In this document: one piece after another, positions 46,745-61,094 of the stretch
How positions within the stretch are numbered: the first letter of the stretch is position 1
How the letters are laid out: each line of letters starts with the position of its first letter
Source: Neelides folsomi
Lineage: Eukaryota; Arthropoda; Collembola; Neelipleona; Neelidae
Length of the DNA stretch: 64,000 nt
Reading direction: 5' to 3'
Assembly: GCA_034687125.1 (NCBI GenBank)
Contig: JAQGBZ010000013.1
Coordinates: 62,001 to 126,000, forward strand
The notes under the pieces: generated by a model
Told to the model about the DNA's origin: nothing
What the model saw: the letters and a program-made list of their open reading frames with translations, nothing else
Databases searched by the model: none
Made by a program: the position numbers and the translations under genes

Positions 46745-49700
46745 GTGAGGTTTTCCGCATTTCTCACGTCATATCTCCCCGTTTCGGTCGATCCGCGGAT
46801 GGGGAGAAGCGTCTCTTGTCACGACGAGAGTTTGGCGAGCCGTGGCCGCGGGTCATTCGTTACAGTCACTCGACTCCCTCCCCATTGGCACCGCAAGTAA
46901 AATGGTGAATCCATCAGTGTCTTCCGCCTCATAAGTAATGTAGCAGGGCGGAGGAAGGGCACGAGGAAGAGCCGTGGGGAATTAGGGACTCTCCGCAATC
47001 AGATCACCGATATCTTTTCCTCTGCTCAAGGATCCACTTTGCCCCACATCCCGCGTATCTCATCTCTTTTCTCATTGAGGCAAGATCCTCTGCCCTGAAT
47101 CCCAAATTGAATGATTCCTCCTTTCGCTCAACCGGAATTTGTTGGGGAGAGACAATGAAAACTTTTTGATATCATTTAAGCTCATTTCGTCCCCCAAGAG
47201 ACGTTCCTTTTCTTTTCAAAAATTTCCCTTATCATTATAATCTATTATAACTTTCGGGCCATAAGTTCGTCCTTCTATTTAATTAAACAGAGAAGAGCAA
47301 ATACACTTTTCTCAACCCTTAAACTTCTCAACTCTCTTCATTTTTCCCACCACTCTATCTCCCATTGTGAAGTTTAAATTCTTTATGCACACACACTTCA
47401 CTCGCATATTCATCGCTCACCTTTTATGCATCTCAGAAGCTCTGTAAATCCATATAGAGATATGAGCCATAGCTTGAGTTAAGAAGGAGCATTGATTAAC
47501 TTCCCTTGTCCATGGGGAGAGTGGAAAGAGGAATGGAAGCTGAATAAATGCTCCGGGGCAGTATAAACAAAGACAAGGATTGACATTTTTTACTTTGAGC
47601 TGAGATGATATGAAGAGCTTGGAAATATGAAACATCGATATGTCTCCTTTACTCACTTCACTTTCTCGTCTCAACATTTCTCATTTTCGCTGCCCGATTC
47701 CGAGTTTCAAAGTCAAAGGTTCTTTGAGGCTCAGAGAAAGATGGAAATGTTGGATATTGGAATTGACTTGCGAATCGATTCTCTGACAATTCCCCTTGGC
47801 ATTTCTCGAGCTCCATTATTTTGAGTATGTAATCCTCATTCGTGGGACTTTTATTTGACGGTAGTGAGGGACGTAATATAAATATTACATTAGGTTGTTT
47901 ATTTCATTTAAATAAATACATACTTATATAAGGTACCTTTGAATTCGAATAACTACTTTTTCGTTTTATCTTTCTTTCAAAAGTATCATGTTCTTCATTA
48001 AAAGTTTGAGATAAAAGACATATCATTAAACTTCAAGCTCAAGAGAAACGAAAAGATAAATAAGTTTTTATAATTAATTACTTCAATGGCGAAATAATAC
48101 ATTATGTGTATGTATTCTTTAAGATATAGTTTTTTCTACTTACAATTAATTATACCTACATATAAAATACACATTAATATGTGCAAATATGTATATAAAA
48201 TATGCCGATCTAAATACATTTCATGTAGGGGTGCATATGGGTAAATAAACTTTAATACTTTTTCTAAGTCATGCTTGTGAATGTACTCGAAACATTAATT
48301 AATTATAAATCACTTCACATACGGCCATTAATAAACCAGGAGTATTTATTTATTTAATTGAAGCGACATGTTTTTCATGTTAGGGTTAAAGGTGTTAGAC
48401 AATTTCATACTCAAGACGCCTTGTGGGAATTTCAAATGTTCCTTTCCTATGAATGTAAATAGTTATCTTCACTTGATTCCGCTTGGATTTAGATAAATGG
48501 CCTCTCAAAATAACTTCTAAAATTCAGTCTTCAATTCATAAAAGATGCTGAATACATTTTGGTGAGGAAAAACCGCCCTGCCTCGAGCCTCATATTGGTC
48601 TTCGTGTTGGAACTCAGTCAGTCAGCTCGAGGACGAGAAATATGAAAGGGAAAATATAAATATAGTTAGAGGAGTCATATACTTAGACATGAGAGTAATC
48701 ACGGCGCCAAAGTTGAGCCTTGAAATGAACTGACACATCTACGATGAAGTTGATCTTGGCTTCGCCGTCCCGTTCATTGACAAACAATATTTTCGCGGAG
48801 GCTCTTTTCGCCACCAAGTCACTCTCTCAATCATCCGCCCCATTTATTAAACCCCTATACATTGGACGAGAAAGGCATACTTGCACATCGACAAAAGTAA
48901 GCCATTCGACAATTTTTTGACAACTCAGCATCTTTCGGCAGCTATGACTTTTTTGACACTGCTGCGGCAGTTTGAGTTTTTTTCCTTTGTTCATATAATC
49001 TCGAAATATTCAAAGGATTCTAACAATTTTACTCCTAAAATATAACATTCAATTTAGAATTTTCAATTTACCCATAATGGAAGAATTAAAGCTGTTTTGA
49101 ATACACGACGACGATAGTTTTCCAAATTACAATGCAAAGACCCAATCCATTTAAAATTTGACTTGAAACTGTTATCAGTATGATAATAACGATAAGCTTT
49201 GTAGCATGTATGGCTACCACTATCAGTAGGATAGAAACTTATCTTACAATGTGATAGGAATAGTGAGAGTTCCGTGTTAGGAACTAACATTAAGTTCATA
49301 TATCAACGTCTTCTCTTTTTGTTCTCAACTGATGGTGACATTTTCAATTTTCATATTGGATTCAGATCTCATGAATTTATGGAACTGATTTTCTTTTAAT
49401 GTAATTTTAGTCCTCCTTTCATTCTCTCTTCTTTGAAAGGAGCTTATGAGCTTCTCTCGTCAGTCTACAATGTATGCACAAACCCGTTTCGGAGCATCCA
49501 CTCTTTTCCCTTTCATTTTGAACTAGGGGCAAAATGGACTTTGGAATTAAAGGTTTGTTACTTCCTTCAATTCCAACTCTTACCCTATACTTGAGGACTC
49601 GTCGGCGGGTACACACATCTGGTTGATATATTACAAGCAACTTCTGTATATTCATGTCTTGATGGTGTGATAGCCCAACCATTCTTCAAGGCCCATATAG

Positions 49701-52159
49701 GAACATAAAAGAAATATGATACCTATATTTCCTTTATTATATTTGCTTGGAAATCAAACCTCATTTTGACTTTCCCTTCTTTCTTTCACAAAAGGGAGAA
49801 AGAGGAGAAGAGCCTTAATATTATTTCCCTTCAAAGGATCCATTCCAATGAAAGTTTCTCCACTTTCAGAGAGTCCATCTCTGTAATTCTCCCTCTGCCC
49901 TTTTCTTCTTCATTTCACATCCAGAATGAAGAGCGTGATTTTCATTTGATTGATTCACCTTTCATTTCCCAGAATTTCAAATGAAAGAAATTTTATTGTA
50001 TTATTGAGGTCCTAACTCAATTGAATACATTGGGTCTCTTGCACGCAAAGCAAAAATACACACAATAAGATAAGATGCTCAACAACTCTCAAATGAACAA
50101 TATCTTGAATAGAATACAATATTTATTCAACACTCCAACATGTATGTTAGTATGTATCTGTGTATTATAACTGAATTGATTGAAAGAACTGCCAATTTTA
50201 CCTTTAGATTATACTCGTACTTTAATATTCACTACATAGAGGATTTTACGATAGATAGTATATATGATTTAGTGACATGTTTATCTCACCAGACTGCCGA
50301 CTAAATAAAATATAGTTAGATAGTAAATAGATGCTTATTTGATACACTTGCTGAAAGTTTCAAACTTTTAAATATTCACCAGATACATACATATTGTATG
50401 AAATGAGCTTCAAACAGCCGAGTCGAGCGAAATGAACTCATTTTGGTGTGATAACGAGTTTTTCCTTCGTGTTTTAAAAAAATTGATTCATGTCGATTCG
50501 TTAATTTTGTATGGCCGAATGGAGTTTTATTTCTTTTGATGCATATTAAATAACACCATTATAGCTTCTTTGTTCTATTTTCCCCACTCTCATTTGTGGT
50601 TCAATGATAAGAGAAAAGGATAATTGAGCATTTCTTCCCGACATCCTTATCGTCCTCATACAACAATAACACTGTTCGTTCTCGTTTCATATCCACTTTG
50701 CCTCGGCTGCAAATTCTTTTGAAACTGTTTTAAACGACATTACGTCATTATTCATCGACTTGTAATATACAAAGCTGGAGTGAAGTATTGGAAATAAAAA
50801 ACGAATCATTACTTATGGAGCGAACGATCCTGAAGGTTCTTTCTCACTGCCTTATTTATTGTTGTCTTGTCAGACTTGTCGTTCGTCTCATTTTTTGTCT
50901 GAAATAAAGTTCAAGTCTTTCTGTTATTCGACTCATCACTTATTGAGTGTAGAGTGGAAATTGCAGCTCTTTGTGGTACATTTACTCGGTGACTCGTCAG
51001 AGGGTCGGTAGAAGTTTTAAAAAGGGGGAATTCTTCGCATGTCTCGGAGGTCTACCCAGTAAATAAGTTCTTATTCCCACAGTTAGTTCTTCTCGACTCG
51101 GCTGGATTTGGGTTCTTTCATAAGAGAATGTTGAGGACAGACATTACTCTTCCGCGGAAAGAAGGAATTGAATTGTATTTTATTGGAATTGGACGAACGC
51201 TCAGGTTCTCCACCTGGATTCCCGTCTTTCTATTTGTTATCCCTCTCACCCGTTCACTCTTCCTCGAACTACTGCTGTGAGTTTTCAACATTTCCTTCAA
51301 ACTCATTCCAACTCCACAAGACCTGTCCTTTTCACTCCGAATTTGAATTCCTTCCTCGCCCGAACGAACCAGGGATCGAAATCAGTTTGGAACTGGAATC
51401 CAAGTTAATATTGGGGATATACACTTCATGTTGTTCTTTCACGGGATCTCGCCTCAAATCTACCGACGAATGAACCTCAATTGGATCCGTGGATTCCCAT
51501 CCGGCTTATTTACCCATCTCCCCCTTGATACATTTATGTATTGCGGACTCAGAACCTGCCTGTTGATGATCAAGATTTATTGAAATATCGATTCGGCGAT
51601 AAGCTCCGTTCCACAGCCCCATTCCGCATTTACATTCCTTTATTTCCACTTGTTTACCACCAATGGAAGCGAGGAGGAGGGCAGACGTGCATGTGAAGGT
51701 TTACTTAAACCGCTGGCATTCTTCTACGTCAACTTACATTTTTATTGTGGAAGACTCATATATTTCCCACTAAACTTAAGGGTAACTCTTGAGAAATGGT
51801 CGCATTCATCTACCATATGTGGAAATGGTAATAGTTATATTTATCCAGTATAAAATATTACAACGTTTTATATTCAAATATACCTGTATGTATTTAGTAC
51901 CTTAGATTACATTATTTGAAAAGTTGCGTGGGAAAAGCGTAAATATTCTAAGGTGGAAAGCAGCAAGCAGTTGAGCTGAGCCGAAGAGAGAATTGATAAA
52001 ATCGAGAAAAAATCATTGACATTTTAGAAAAAGTTCATACATTAAATAATCATATTAAATACGGTACATACCTACGTATTAGTTTGTAACTTGTAAGTTT
52101 ATTTCAACTTTTGTAAACTTTTGCTTTTAAAACTAAACTTGGCTTTTTAATTTTTGTAG
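46745..52159. other. unassigned region upstream of GST
   Basis: Apart from the candidate at 48683-48823, no exon could be supported. The minus frame at 49419-49682 (QPDVCTRRRVLKYRVRVGIE...) and the plus frame at 51168-51473 are unrecognised. The 5' UTR exon of the GST gene probably lies in the last few hundred bases. Confidence 0.3.
48683..48823 (-). other. candidate 47-codon terminal exon
   Basis: The minus-strand frame reads SDLVAKRASAKILFVNERDG, EAKINFIVDVSVHFKAQLWR and RDYSHV, then TAA at 48683-48685. Composition favours coding, but the acceptor (TTGAGAG) is weak. An alternative plus-strand ATG frame (48744-48896) ends at a GTAAGC donor. Strand and family are undecided. Confidence 0.22.
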
Positions 52160-55100
52160 ATGATCGAGTTTTTTTATCTGCCTGGTTCGGCTCCTTCTCG
52201 TGCCGTTCACATGATTCTGGAGGAATTGAAGCTTCCATTTACCGGATGGCCCATCGACAAACTCTACAGCGATGAAGCAAAGTTGGGAGAATTCACCCAG
52301 GTCTTTTGTTCAACTCATCTCTTGATGAATTCAACCCGACCGACTTGCCCAAAGTTATTAAAGCAGTTGGACAGGATTCATTAGAAGGCCCATTCACTCA
52401 CAGTGTGTTTTCTCTTCCAGGGCAATCCAGACAAGACTTTTCCCACCATAAGTGATGATGGGTTCTTCCTCTGGGAAAGGTAATTCTTCCATACAAACGT
52501 TATAGAATGCAGATTGAGGGGTGGGAAAAGTTGAGAGTTGGGAGACTCTCACTTTGCTAAATGAGCCCAATTAAATATGCAGTGGTGGAAAGTTTAAGGG
52601 CAAGTTGAGTTGATTTCCCACGAACTTTCTTCTCTGCCTGGCTCTCTGTCTCTCCCGTCGCTTGTGGGGAAATTTTCCCAGCTAGAGGAGCAGTGGCGAG
52701 TTCATTGGTCGTGGTGGTGGTGGACTAACTGCTCCAGGATCTGTCTTTTTCCGCTTTGCTGCCGGTGAAGTTTGAGGCTCGCCAGTAAAGTGGAAAGGAC
52801 TGATTCACTGGGAAGCTAATCGACGGCCCCTCGAGCAGGAGATTCGGTTCAGTCGGTCAGAGACGAAGCTCATATATTAAGAATTTCTTCGCCCCTCTGC
52901 TTTCCTTCAAGAGCTCTTTAGAGAGACGGCCGCTTGGGCTGCGGAGAGAAATGCTCTTTTATCTTCAAGCCATTTCGGGGGTCCTTAAAGCTTTGATCTT
53001 TCATCACGATGTGGCTGGGTCTTCCTATTCTATCAGCTCTCATCCCTTACATATTCAGGCCGATCTGGATTTGGAAATGGAATTCCGCCTCAGAACCAAA
53101 GAACCAATGCATCATCAGGGAAAGATGGGGTTTCGAGGAGAAACGAAGAGAGAGTAGATTAAAAACTTTAGAGATCAATCTTACTCGACGGCCTGGGTCT
53201 CCAATTCCCATTTCCTTTCTTTTCCCTTTAGTATATTACATGTTAAAATTGATCAAAAAATATTCTTCCTCAATATTACAACAATTTGGCCTCAAAAATG
53301 GATTTCACGTATTTACAAACAAGGTCTATATATTATTCTTTCCCTTCTTTTTCCTTCGCCTCAATGAGCTTTCAGTGTAAGTAAACTATCATTTGTTTTT
53401 CTTTCAACTCTTTTGACCGTCTGGTTGTCATAAGTCTATTGAAGGCCTATGGATCGAAATCCACAAGGGTGCAGTAGGTAAAGAAAAAAACTTTTCAAAG
53501 TTTGCCAAAGAACTTATATAGCATTGCTTTTTAGCATAAAAAATCATTTTGCCTCGTCAGCGATTTGTAAGTTTTGGCTAGGACAAAGTTGAAGATTATT
53601 TTCTTACGATTTTTGAATGGCTTTATTTTATTTAAATCTCCGAATGTGAGGAATTTGCTAGAAAGTTGAAATTGAATGATTTCAGCCGCGTCATTCTCTC
53701 ATACCTCACGACGAAGTATGGAAAGGGGCGAGAAGAGCTGTACCCGACCACTCCGATCGAGACAAGAGCCATCATCGATCGCTATCTTCACTTCGATTTG
53801 GGGACGCTCTTTAGCAGCCTCGTCGATTATTTTGTAAGTGAAGTTAAGTCCCTGTTTAGTTTGAATCTCCATTCGACTCGATTTCAACCTTCACCCGGAA
53901 AGCACTTACATGTTAGAGGCGGAAAAGGGAGACACACGCGTTTCATTTCCCTCTTCCTTCCTCTTAAATTCCTTAAACCTCACAAAAGGATTTTCCGATT
54001 AGTATGGCCGACCGAATGTCTTGAGCCTCCTCCCCTTCAAGTTGAGTGCAAAAGTGAAACACTTATGGGAAAGTAGTTTGGACACATTCCGAAATCCGCC
54101 GGCTTTCCCAACTTGACTGATTGTCTTTTTCTTGAGATTCTCTCGCCGACGGTGGGAGGTTGAGTCCTTTAATATTGCCTCTGTCGATTATGAAAGGTCG
54201 AATGATGATGATCGTGAGTTGGATGCGGCCCTGAGGCCACAACTAATACGCCCGTAATGGACCCGCGTGATGGAGAAGTAGTTATAACTTATAGGCCTTG
54301 ACGTGCCAACCATACAAATTTCCTCCATTTCTCATCAAGCACGCGAGGCTCTCCGGAGAAAGTTCTCCTCTCCATTCTAAATCACTTCCTCAGCCGGAAC
54401 CTCAAAATCTGGGAAAGGGCAATAATACATCACTATATATGGATGTAATACAAACAGGAGGTCTTTTAAGATCCTGGTCGCGGAGGCGAGACAGCGTTTT
54501 TAATTTATCATAATAATTAATAACCGAGGGACCATCCGAACCCTCCGCTCCCACTCCAATCTGTCATCTAATGGATTATGGAAAAGGTGGTCGACGGCTA
54601 ATTGCTCCTTAATTTGATTACACGATGAGGCATGACACCGGTGGGATTTTGTGTCTCCTACTTTAATCCACCAACCCTCCATTTTCCATGTAAACTTTAT
54701 TTTAACTTTCTTGGCAAAAGTCTGTCGACTCCACTTCCGGGTAAAGGGAACAGCAATAAATTACCGAACCAACTTGTGTGTCAAGGTAAGAGTAGCTAAA
54801 TGTCTTTGTCGAGTAATTAGTCTTTGGAATGGAGGAACGCGAAAAACGACCAACTGGCAGATTTAAGTGTGCACCAAATATACATACCTACAAATACACA
54901 AGTAGTAATTGGTGTAATTTAAAGGAGAGCAGATGCGTAAGATTGGTCTGAAAGAGATTGATGACTTGAGGGAGTGAAGACGCGGGAAGGTCGAGGGAGT
55001 TGTAAATTACTCAATTGTTTGGGAACATGGGTGGGAGTAATAGGTTGTAATTACCCGTGACCCTCCCTCCCATCCCCTGTGAAGAACTTTTAAGTTTGAG

Positions 55101-58100
55101 GAATTCCCTCCGAGAATTCCTTCCTGACGAGGGAGTCGGAGAGTGCAAGTCTATTTATCGAGTGCAGGAGGAGGTTCTCACTTGTCGTCACGACTCTCAA
55201 ATGTCCTCTCCTGGGAGTAATAAATGAGGGAGATATTTGGCTCGTGGATCCAATATGTGACAGAGTGACGAAAGACACTTGGGCTGTTGAAGGACCCTCA
55301 TTTCTCAACACCTTTCCTCTCCTGCCCTCCTCAAGGCCCAATGAGCCTTGTCACATCTCCAGGGAAAACTCAAATTGTTTCAAACATTCAAATGCAGTAT
55401 TTTAACTTATGTAAAGTGCGGACAGAGTGAGGAAGAGGAAATTAAGCTCAAGATAAACAGGCAGTTTCAATTAATTTCTCGGAAGAGATTTGATTGAGGA
55501 CAAATTTCCTACTCCTGCTTTTGAGTCGGATCACGGGCTTCTTTCTCCACTCCGTCACTTCCTTCGAGTCAAAACCTCATCTTTTCTTCAATCCCATCTC
55601 CTTGGGCATTCAACCGGCCTTAATGCTCTTATTTCTTCTTATTCATCCTTGTACCCGGTTCATAATCTTGAAAAGAGACTGTGTAAATATAAGGCGGTTC
55701 CATGATATTCTTCACAAACTCCCTGACACGAATCCTTCTCAATTTAATTGGAAAGGAAAGTTTGAAGGGGCCCAGTGAGTGGATCGCTTCTCATTAACCA
55801 TCCACTTCTAACATGTTCTATAAGCTGTTCAAAATTAATATTTTAATCGATCTCCTCATCTTCTAAAGCACTTTCCCAGTTTCGAATTTCATCAAATTTT
55901 ACGTCACTTTTTACTCGACTCAATCTTCGTCTAAAGCAAAGACCGTAAAGTTATAGGGTAACAAATTATATCGTAAAGGTCCCTATAAAAGGATAAGTAC
56001 GTAAATGTACTACTCCTGATACTACACGGGTTCACAAACACAGGAAACACCTCGGTTTTTTCCCTTGTTATTCAAAGCCTCCACATGGTAAGTTTATACT
56101 TATCGTTAGGAAAAGAAACTCTTAAGTATTCTCCTAGCTCTTCGCCATGCGTGGTGGTGAACGGCAGGGCGAATATAATTACATAACATATGCAATTACT
56201 TATGAACTCGTACATGTAACGTGTAAGTTCTAAAGTTCCAGCTTTCAGGGTCGTCCGTGTCTGGATGGTCGCATTTAAATATTGGAGGTGCTCAATTTGC
56301 ATAAGATGAAAAAGAGACAGTGGGAGTCTCGTGAAGTAGGGTTAGTTGGTTTAAGGAGAGTGATTTGTACTCATGGGTGATGTAAGCCCGAAGACGCGGA
56401 GTCATCATGAAATTTAATGTAATGTCGGGAAGAGACTTGAGTGGAAGTGGCTTTTAGTGGAAAGTCTTAACTCGTCCCTCCCTATTTTCTATTTTGCATT
56501 GTGGGACCTGAGGGAGTCTCTAGGGAAGAAATGTGTCTCTTTATGAATGCTTCCCCTCTCCGACTAAGAATAGATGAGAACGTCGGATGAAATTATTTTG
56601 GTAAAATCAGAAAATTGATGAAAGCCCGCCCAGCTTTTACAAAACCCGTTCGGTTTTCCTATTTTTCATCTCGGGCTCAACATGGGTTGTATCGTTGGTT
56701 GTATGCTTTAGGTATATTTGGAATAAGCTCTTGGCTTTGCATACAAACCCTCGTTCACTCAATCACACTCAAATTAAAACAATTGAAAGTGAAAGGAGAA
56801 ACTTTTCTAATTTAGAGTTCACTTTTGTATTCACGCCATCCCCGGAACTTGGAAATTCACACAGCAGGAAAAACAATTTAGCGCGTTGTGTCGTGTTTGC
56901 TCCACATTGCAGATTTAGAGTGAGGAAATTTGTCGAGATGTATGGGAAGGTGAAGTCCATATCTTAGGTCGCAATGTCTCGTAATCGTAAAAAGAAGGAG
57001 GGCGGGAGTGCACGAGTGAATTTGCAAATTTTATGAGATCCGGTAAAATAGGATTTATTAGTTTGTCTCCCCTATTTTCTGCCTCGTTTCTTGCGTCTGA
57101 CTGGCTCATCAGCGAGCGATAAGCGTAAGCCTGCTAAGCTTTTCTTCGTTGGAACTGAGGCCCGGCTATTAAGGTGTCACTCTGAAGGATTACCCCCAGC
57201 CCGGTCCCGGGTTAAACCCTCTAACTCGCCTCGCTTCCTTATTGCCATTCCTCAGCTTCTATCGAGTGGGCCCATTATGTGAAAATCGGAATGCATTAGA
57301 CAAGTCCCACAGCCCAATAAAAATGAATCTCCCCACACTCGGAAGTTCCATTAGATTAACCCAATTTTCCAAATATCTGATGATGAAATCATTTTGGCAC
57401 TCTTCCTCTCCTCAATAGCCCGTCTAATGAGTGGTGCTCATTTATAAATCAAATTATATGGACACTATTATGACTCCATTACCATTATTAGGTCTGATTA
57501 ATTCGTTTTGCAAATCCCAATGACAAAGTTATTACTTTCCTATAATATGTTTCTCACGTCCCGAGTCAAAATATAATTATTATTCCGCGACTCCGTATTT
57601 CATTTCAAATTCTGACTCGAGAACCAGTCACACGGAAAGCAGATGATGGACGAGGAATTCGGAGCTAAAATTGAGTAATTATCACGGCTAATGTTTAAAT
57701 GTATAGTTGGCTAATAGAGGGAAGTCAACAAATCGGTCGGATGCAGCCGGAGGAAAGATGTGTGTATTTAGGAGAGGAAATTAAATCAAAAGTAAATCTG
57801 CTGGGAATGTCAAATGAGGGACCGAGGCGATGGATTTATAAGGTAGACCCGGCCAAGAAATTAGCGAGATCCCGAGATTCCTCGAGGGGAGAAGCAACAG
57901 ATCGCGAGCGGAGCCATTAGCCGCAACTTCCTCCCATACATTCCACCCATTAGCCTCCGCGAGTGAGAAGGGGAGCGAATCATCCAGGGGAGATTGATGG
58001 CACCTATGACTTTCTTCCCTCACAAACCATTTCCACACAAGTTTTCTTCCACTCCCGAGCCCAAAATGTTCCCCATGGAAGAGGAACTCTATGGATGTGC

Positions 58101-59057
58101 GGGGAGGAATCAGCTAATGTCATTATTGCTTCATCCTTGTAAAATACATCAAAATAATTATGCCATGGGGAATAAGCCCTCAAAATAGATGCCATGAAGG
58201 CTTCCTGAATCTCAAGATTGTAAATGCATCCGCGGCCCTACACGCCCCGCCAGTATCTGTCTTACAGAGTCGTAGATACATCACACTTCCTTTAAAGATC
58301 CAAAATCCAGATATGAATTTCTTCCCTTTCATACTTAAGTAGAAGCAGACGGTGAGGTGAGGAATCCAAGCCACATGGAACGCCGTCTATTTTAATGCCT
58401 TATTTCTCAAAACCTACAAGTTTTACAACGTTAAGCATGAACAGAATAAACAAAGTTAAAAGTACGAGGACTCCGGAAGACTCAACACACCGTAATTTCC
58501 TCCCTGTTGAGAAAGATCTGAGAGTTTACAAGTACAATTTTTTATGAATATTTAGTTTTCAAAAAGACCAAATTTTAAAATGTCTCTAATACTCTTATGT
58601 AAAGTAAAGCGTTAAATCTGGAAAATGAAAACCATCTGCCCATTATAAAATGTTCAAACGTCGAGTTGAGAGCAGTAATAAATAAATTCAATTAATTAAA
58701 TGAAATTTCATGGTTTTATAACAGCAACCGCAACTTGTCGACCGAACGCCTCCAAATCCGAAAGCGGAAGAGAAACTCAAAGCCGCACTTGACAAACTCA
58801 ACGGTTATTTGGAAGGAAAAGAGTTCGTTGCTGGCGGTCAAAACCTCACAATTGCTGACATCGCCATATTTGCTTCCGTGACGGAACTCAAAGGGATTGA
58901 TTATTCCTACACTGAATGGACCAATATTACAAATTGGGCAGCCAAGCTCGAGAAGGCTCTTCCTTACCACAACGAGGTGAATGAGGAGCCGATCGCCATT
59001 TTCAGGGAATTTGCAAAGGGCCTCATGGGGCCAAAGCCCGATTCCCCAGCTTCCTAA
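52160..59057 (+). CDS. glutathione S-transferase (Delta/Epsilon-type)
   Basis: This is a complete gene of four coding exons: 52160-52300, 52421-52479, 53686-53833 and 58725-59057. Phases are 0, 2 and 0, and the product is 226 aa, near the family norm. It is a cytosolic enzyme that conjugates glutathione to electrophiles. The N-terminal thioredoxin-fold domain shows MIEFFYLPGSAPSRAVHMIL with the catalytic Ser10, TFPTISDDGFFLWE with the cis-Pro55 region, and the Glu66-Ser67-Arg68 glutathione-binding triad formed across the exon 2/3 junction. The all-helical C-terminal domain has FVAGGQNLTIADIAIFASV, the N-capping box/hydrophobic staple signature. The Ser active site and LPGSAP motif favour the arthropod Delta/Epsilon classes over Tyr-type classes. 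The start codon directly follows TTTTTGTAG, a good acceptor, so a 5' UTR intron is likely. The last intron is 4.9 kb. Confidence 0.96.
53834..58724. other. 4.9-kb GST intron 3
   Basis: This intron is long relative to the other two (120 bp and 1.2 kb). It contains GC-richer patches with unremarkable overlapping frames, for example 57699-57920 on plus and 57781-58038 on minus. No nested gene, transposase or terminal repeat was recognised. Confidence 0.6.
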
Positions 59058-61094
59058 ATGCTACTCCCGAAAGAACTATTATTTAATGCGTCACATAAAA
59101 AGGCGATAAAAAGACGTTTGATTAAAAGGCATTCCTCAAATGCACTTATGTTCTCAACCACCATAAAAACTTTCCTTCATGAAAATTTTAACGCCCTTTG
59201 GAACGAATGAGTTCCAACTGGTGAAAAAGACAATTCTAAATTATCAAATTCACCATTCTTACCATATATCTAATCTAATTAATGGGTGGCTCGTGAAATA
59301 TACATTTATGCCATTACGTAGCTTTAATGAGAAATTATTTTACACTTTACAGGCTCTTTTATGTAAATCTAAAAATATTTCTTAAGATCTTCAACGGTCC
59401 CGAGAAAATTAAATGAATAGTATCATGGGATCAATAATACAATATTACATTTAGTTAATGCCTTAATGTAACGCAAATGGTAGTTCATTGTTGTAGAACG
59501 AGAAATAAAATGAAATTGATTTTCAAAGAGTTCTATTAGTTTTTATTTACTTCTGTGGATCAATATCACATAAGCAGATGTTAATCATCTCCCTACAGGA
59601 AATATAAATATGTACGCACATATGTATTTATTAAGGTATACCTATAGATATTTGCATTTGTCTCATTTATAATCCATCATTTCCAATACAAATTTCATTT
59701 GTCTAATTTTCTCTTACGATATTATGTATAAGATGATCATATTTGCAAAGCATCACGTTTACTTATTTTCTCGTTGTATGATAAACTATTTTTACTCATT
59801 TTAATAAACATTATGCAAGCAGATAAGGATATGAAGAAGCAAAATTTAAGCTATATTAATTATGTCCTTTAGTACTTCTCATATTTATAACAAGTACTAT
59901 AAATGTAATTTAATTTGAGGTACGATTTTCTTCTGCAACACTAGTATAATTGCATACATCCTACTTGAAAATAAGTACAAGCACATAAGACCCTTATGTA
60001 ATGCGAATAAATATTATGTATACCATTAAAGTTATTATCTCATATCAATTTTCAAAACAAGGTACATTATTATATCAACTCTTAAAGTAACTTTTCCACG
60101 CGAAGTAAATACTCTCTTGAGTTATCAAGAGAGAAATTATGATAAATACATACATACTTAATGGCTACTCAAAGAAATGAAGCAATATCGATTTAATTAC
60201 AATTCACTATTACAATCATGCACAAACAAAAAATATCAATAATAGCACGAAAATTTATACTTAATTTATTATGCTCACAAACATATGAATTCACATAAAT
60301 AATGGTAAAATGTTTCTACTCGTCACATAAAGTTGACATTGAATTTGTACACTTTTTCAACCTAAAATTAATTAATTGAATTATAGAATTAAATAACAAC
60401 AAAAATGCATAAAAAATATTTCCTATACCTATGTACACATATGTATTTCTGCCTAATTTATTAACTTTATATTTCAAAATATGTTTGTAGCTTGAATCCT
60501 ACAAAATATAATAAAACGGTTATGCAGCAATTATTATAAATGCAGTAATATTTATAATAGTTGGTATAAGCACTTTTATAAATTGCAAAATAAAACCCTC
60601 GGTCGTAAAGAACAAGGAGAGTTGATAAATGAAGAGGAGCGCCCAAGTGAAGGTGAGTAAGAAGATTCAGCAGAGTTCCCGGGAGCTGACAAAGCTATCA
60701 ACGAGTGTAACTACGGAATAATGGGTAATGCGTTCCCTCATCGTTTCCCATTATTACCCCGAGTCCCAGGGTCATAAAAGTGTTGGATAAATTACGAAGG
60801 AGTCGTAGAGATAAGGGATGGTCGCTTCTACCTGACTCCGGTCCGCCGAGACACAAACAGGGATTTTAATGCTAATGTTCTTCCAGGCCCCCGAGCTCCA
60901 AGAAAACTTTCTATAAGTGAGGGTAATGGTTCATTTATTTCCTCTCCTCGCGGATATTCGTCTTTTAAGCTCCGGAGCCTCCCGAGTTTCGTATTTATTG
61001 AACCTCCTTTCCTCCCTCACATGTTTCCGCTGGAAGAGCGGGTCGGAAATGCGAAAGAATAAGGGGAGACGAACAGAGGGCTCCATCAGGTTCT
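59058..61094. other. convergent 3' intergenic region
   Basis: This tail-to-tail gap lies between GST (+) and adenylyl cyclase (-). It is mostly AT-rich. A minus-strand AATAAA (plus TTTATT near 60934) lies about 160 nt beyond the cyclase stop and is a candidate polyadenylation signal. An AATAAA at about 59505 could serve GST. A short plus frame at 60629-60721 (MKRSAQVK|GTGAGT donor) is unsupported. Confidence 0.5.

Noticed and set aside
47851-47862. TTTGACGGTAG, like the pogo terminus
   Set aside because: Only about 10 matching bases with no partner end nearby, so expected by chance.
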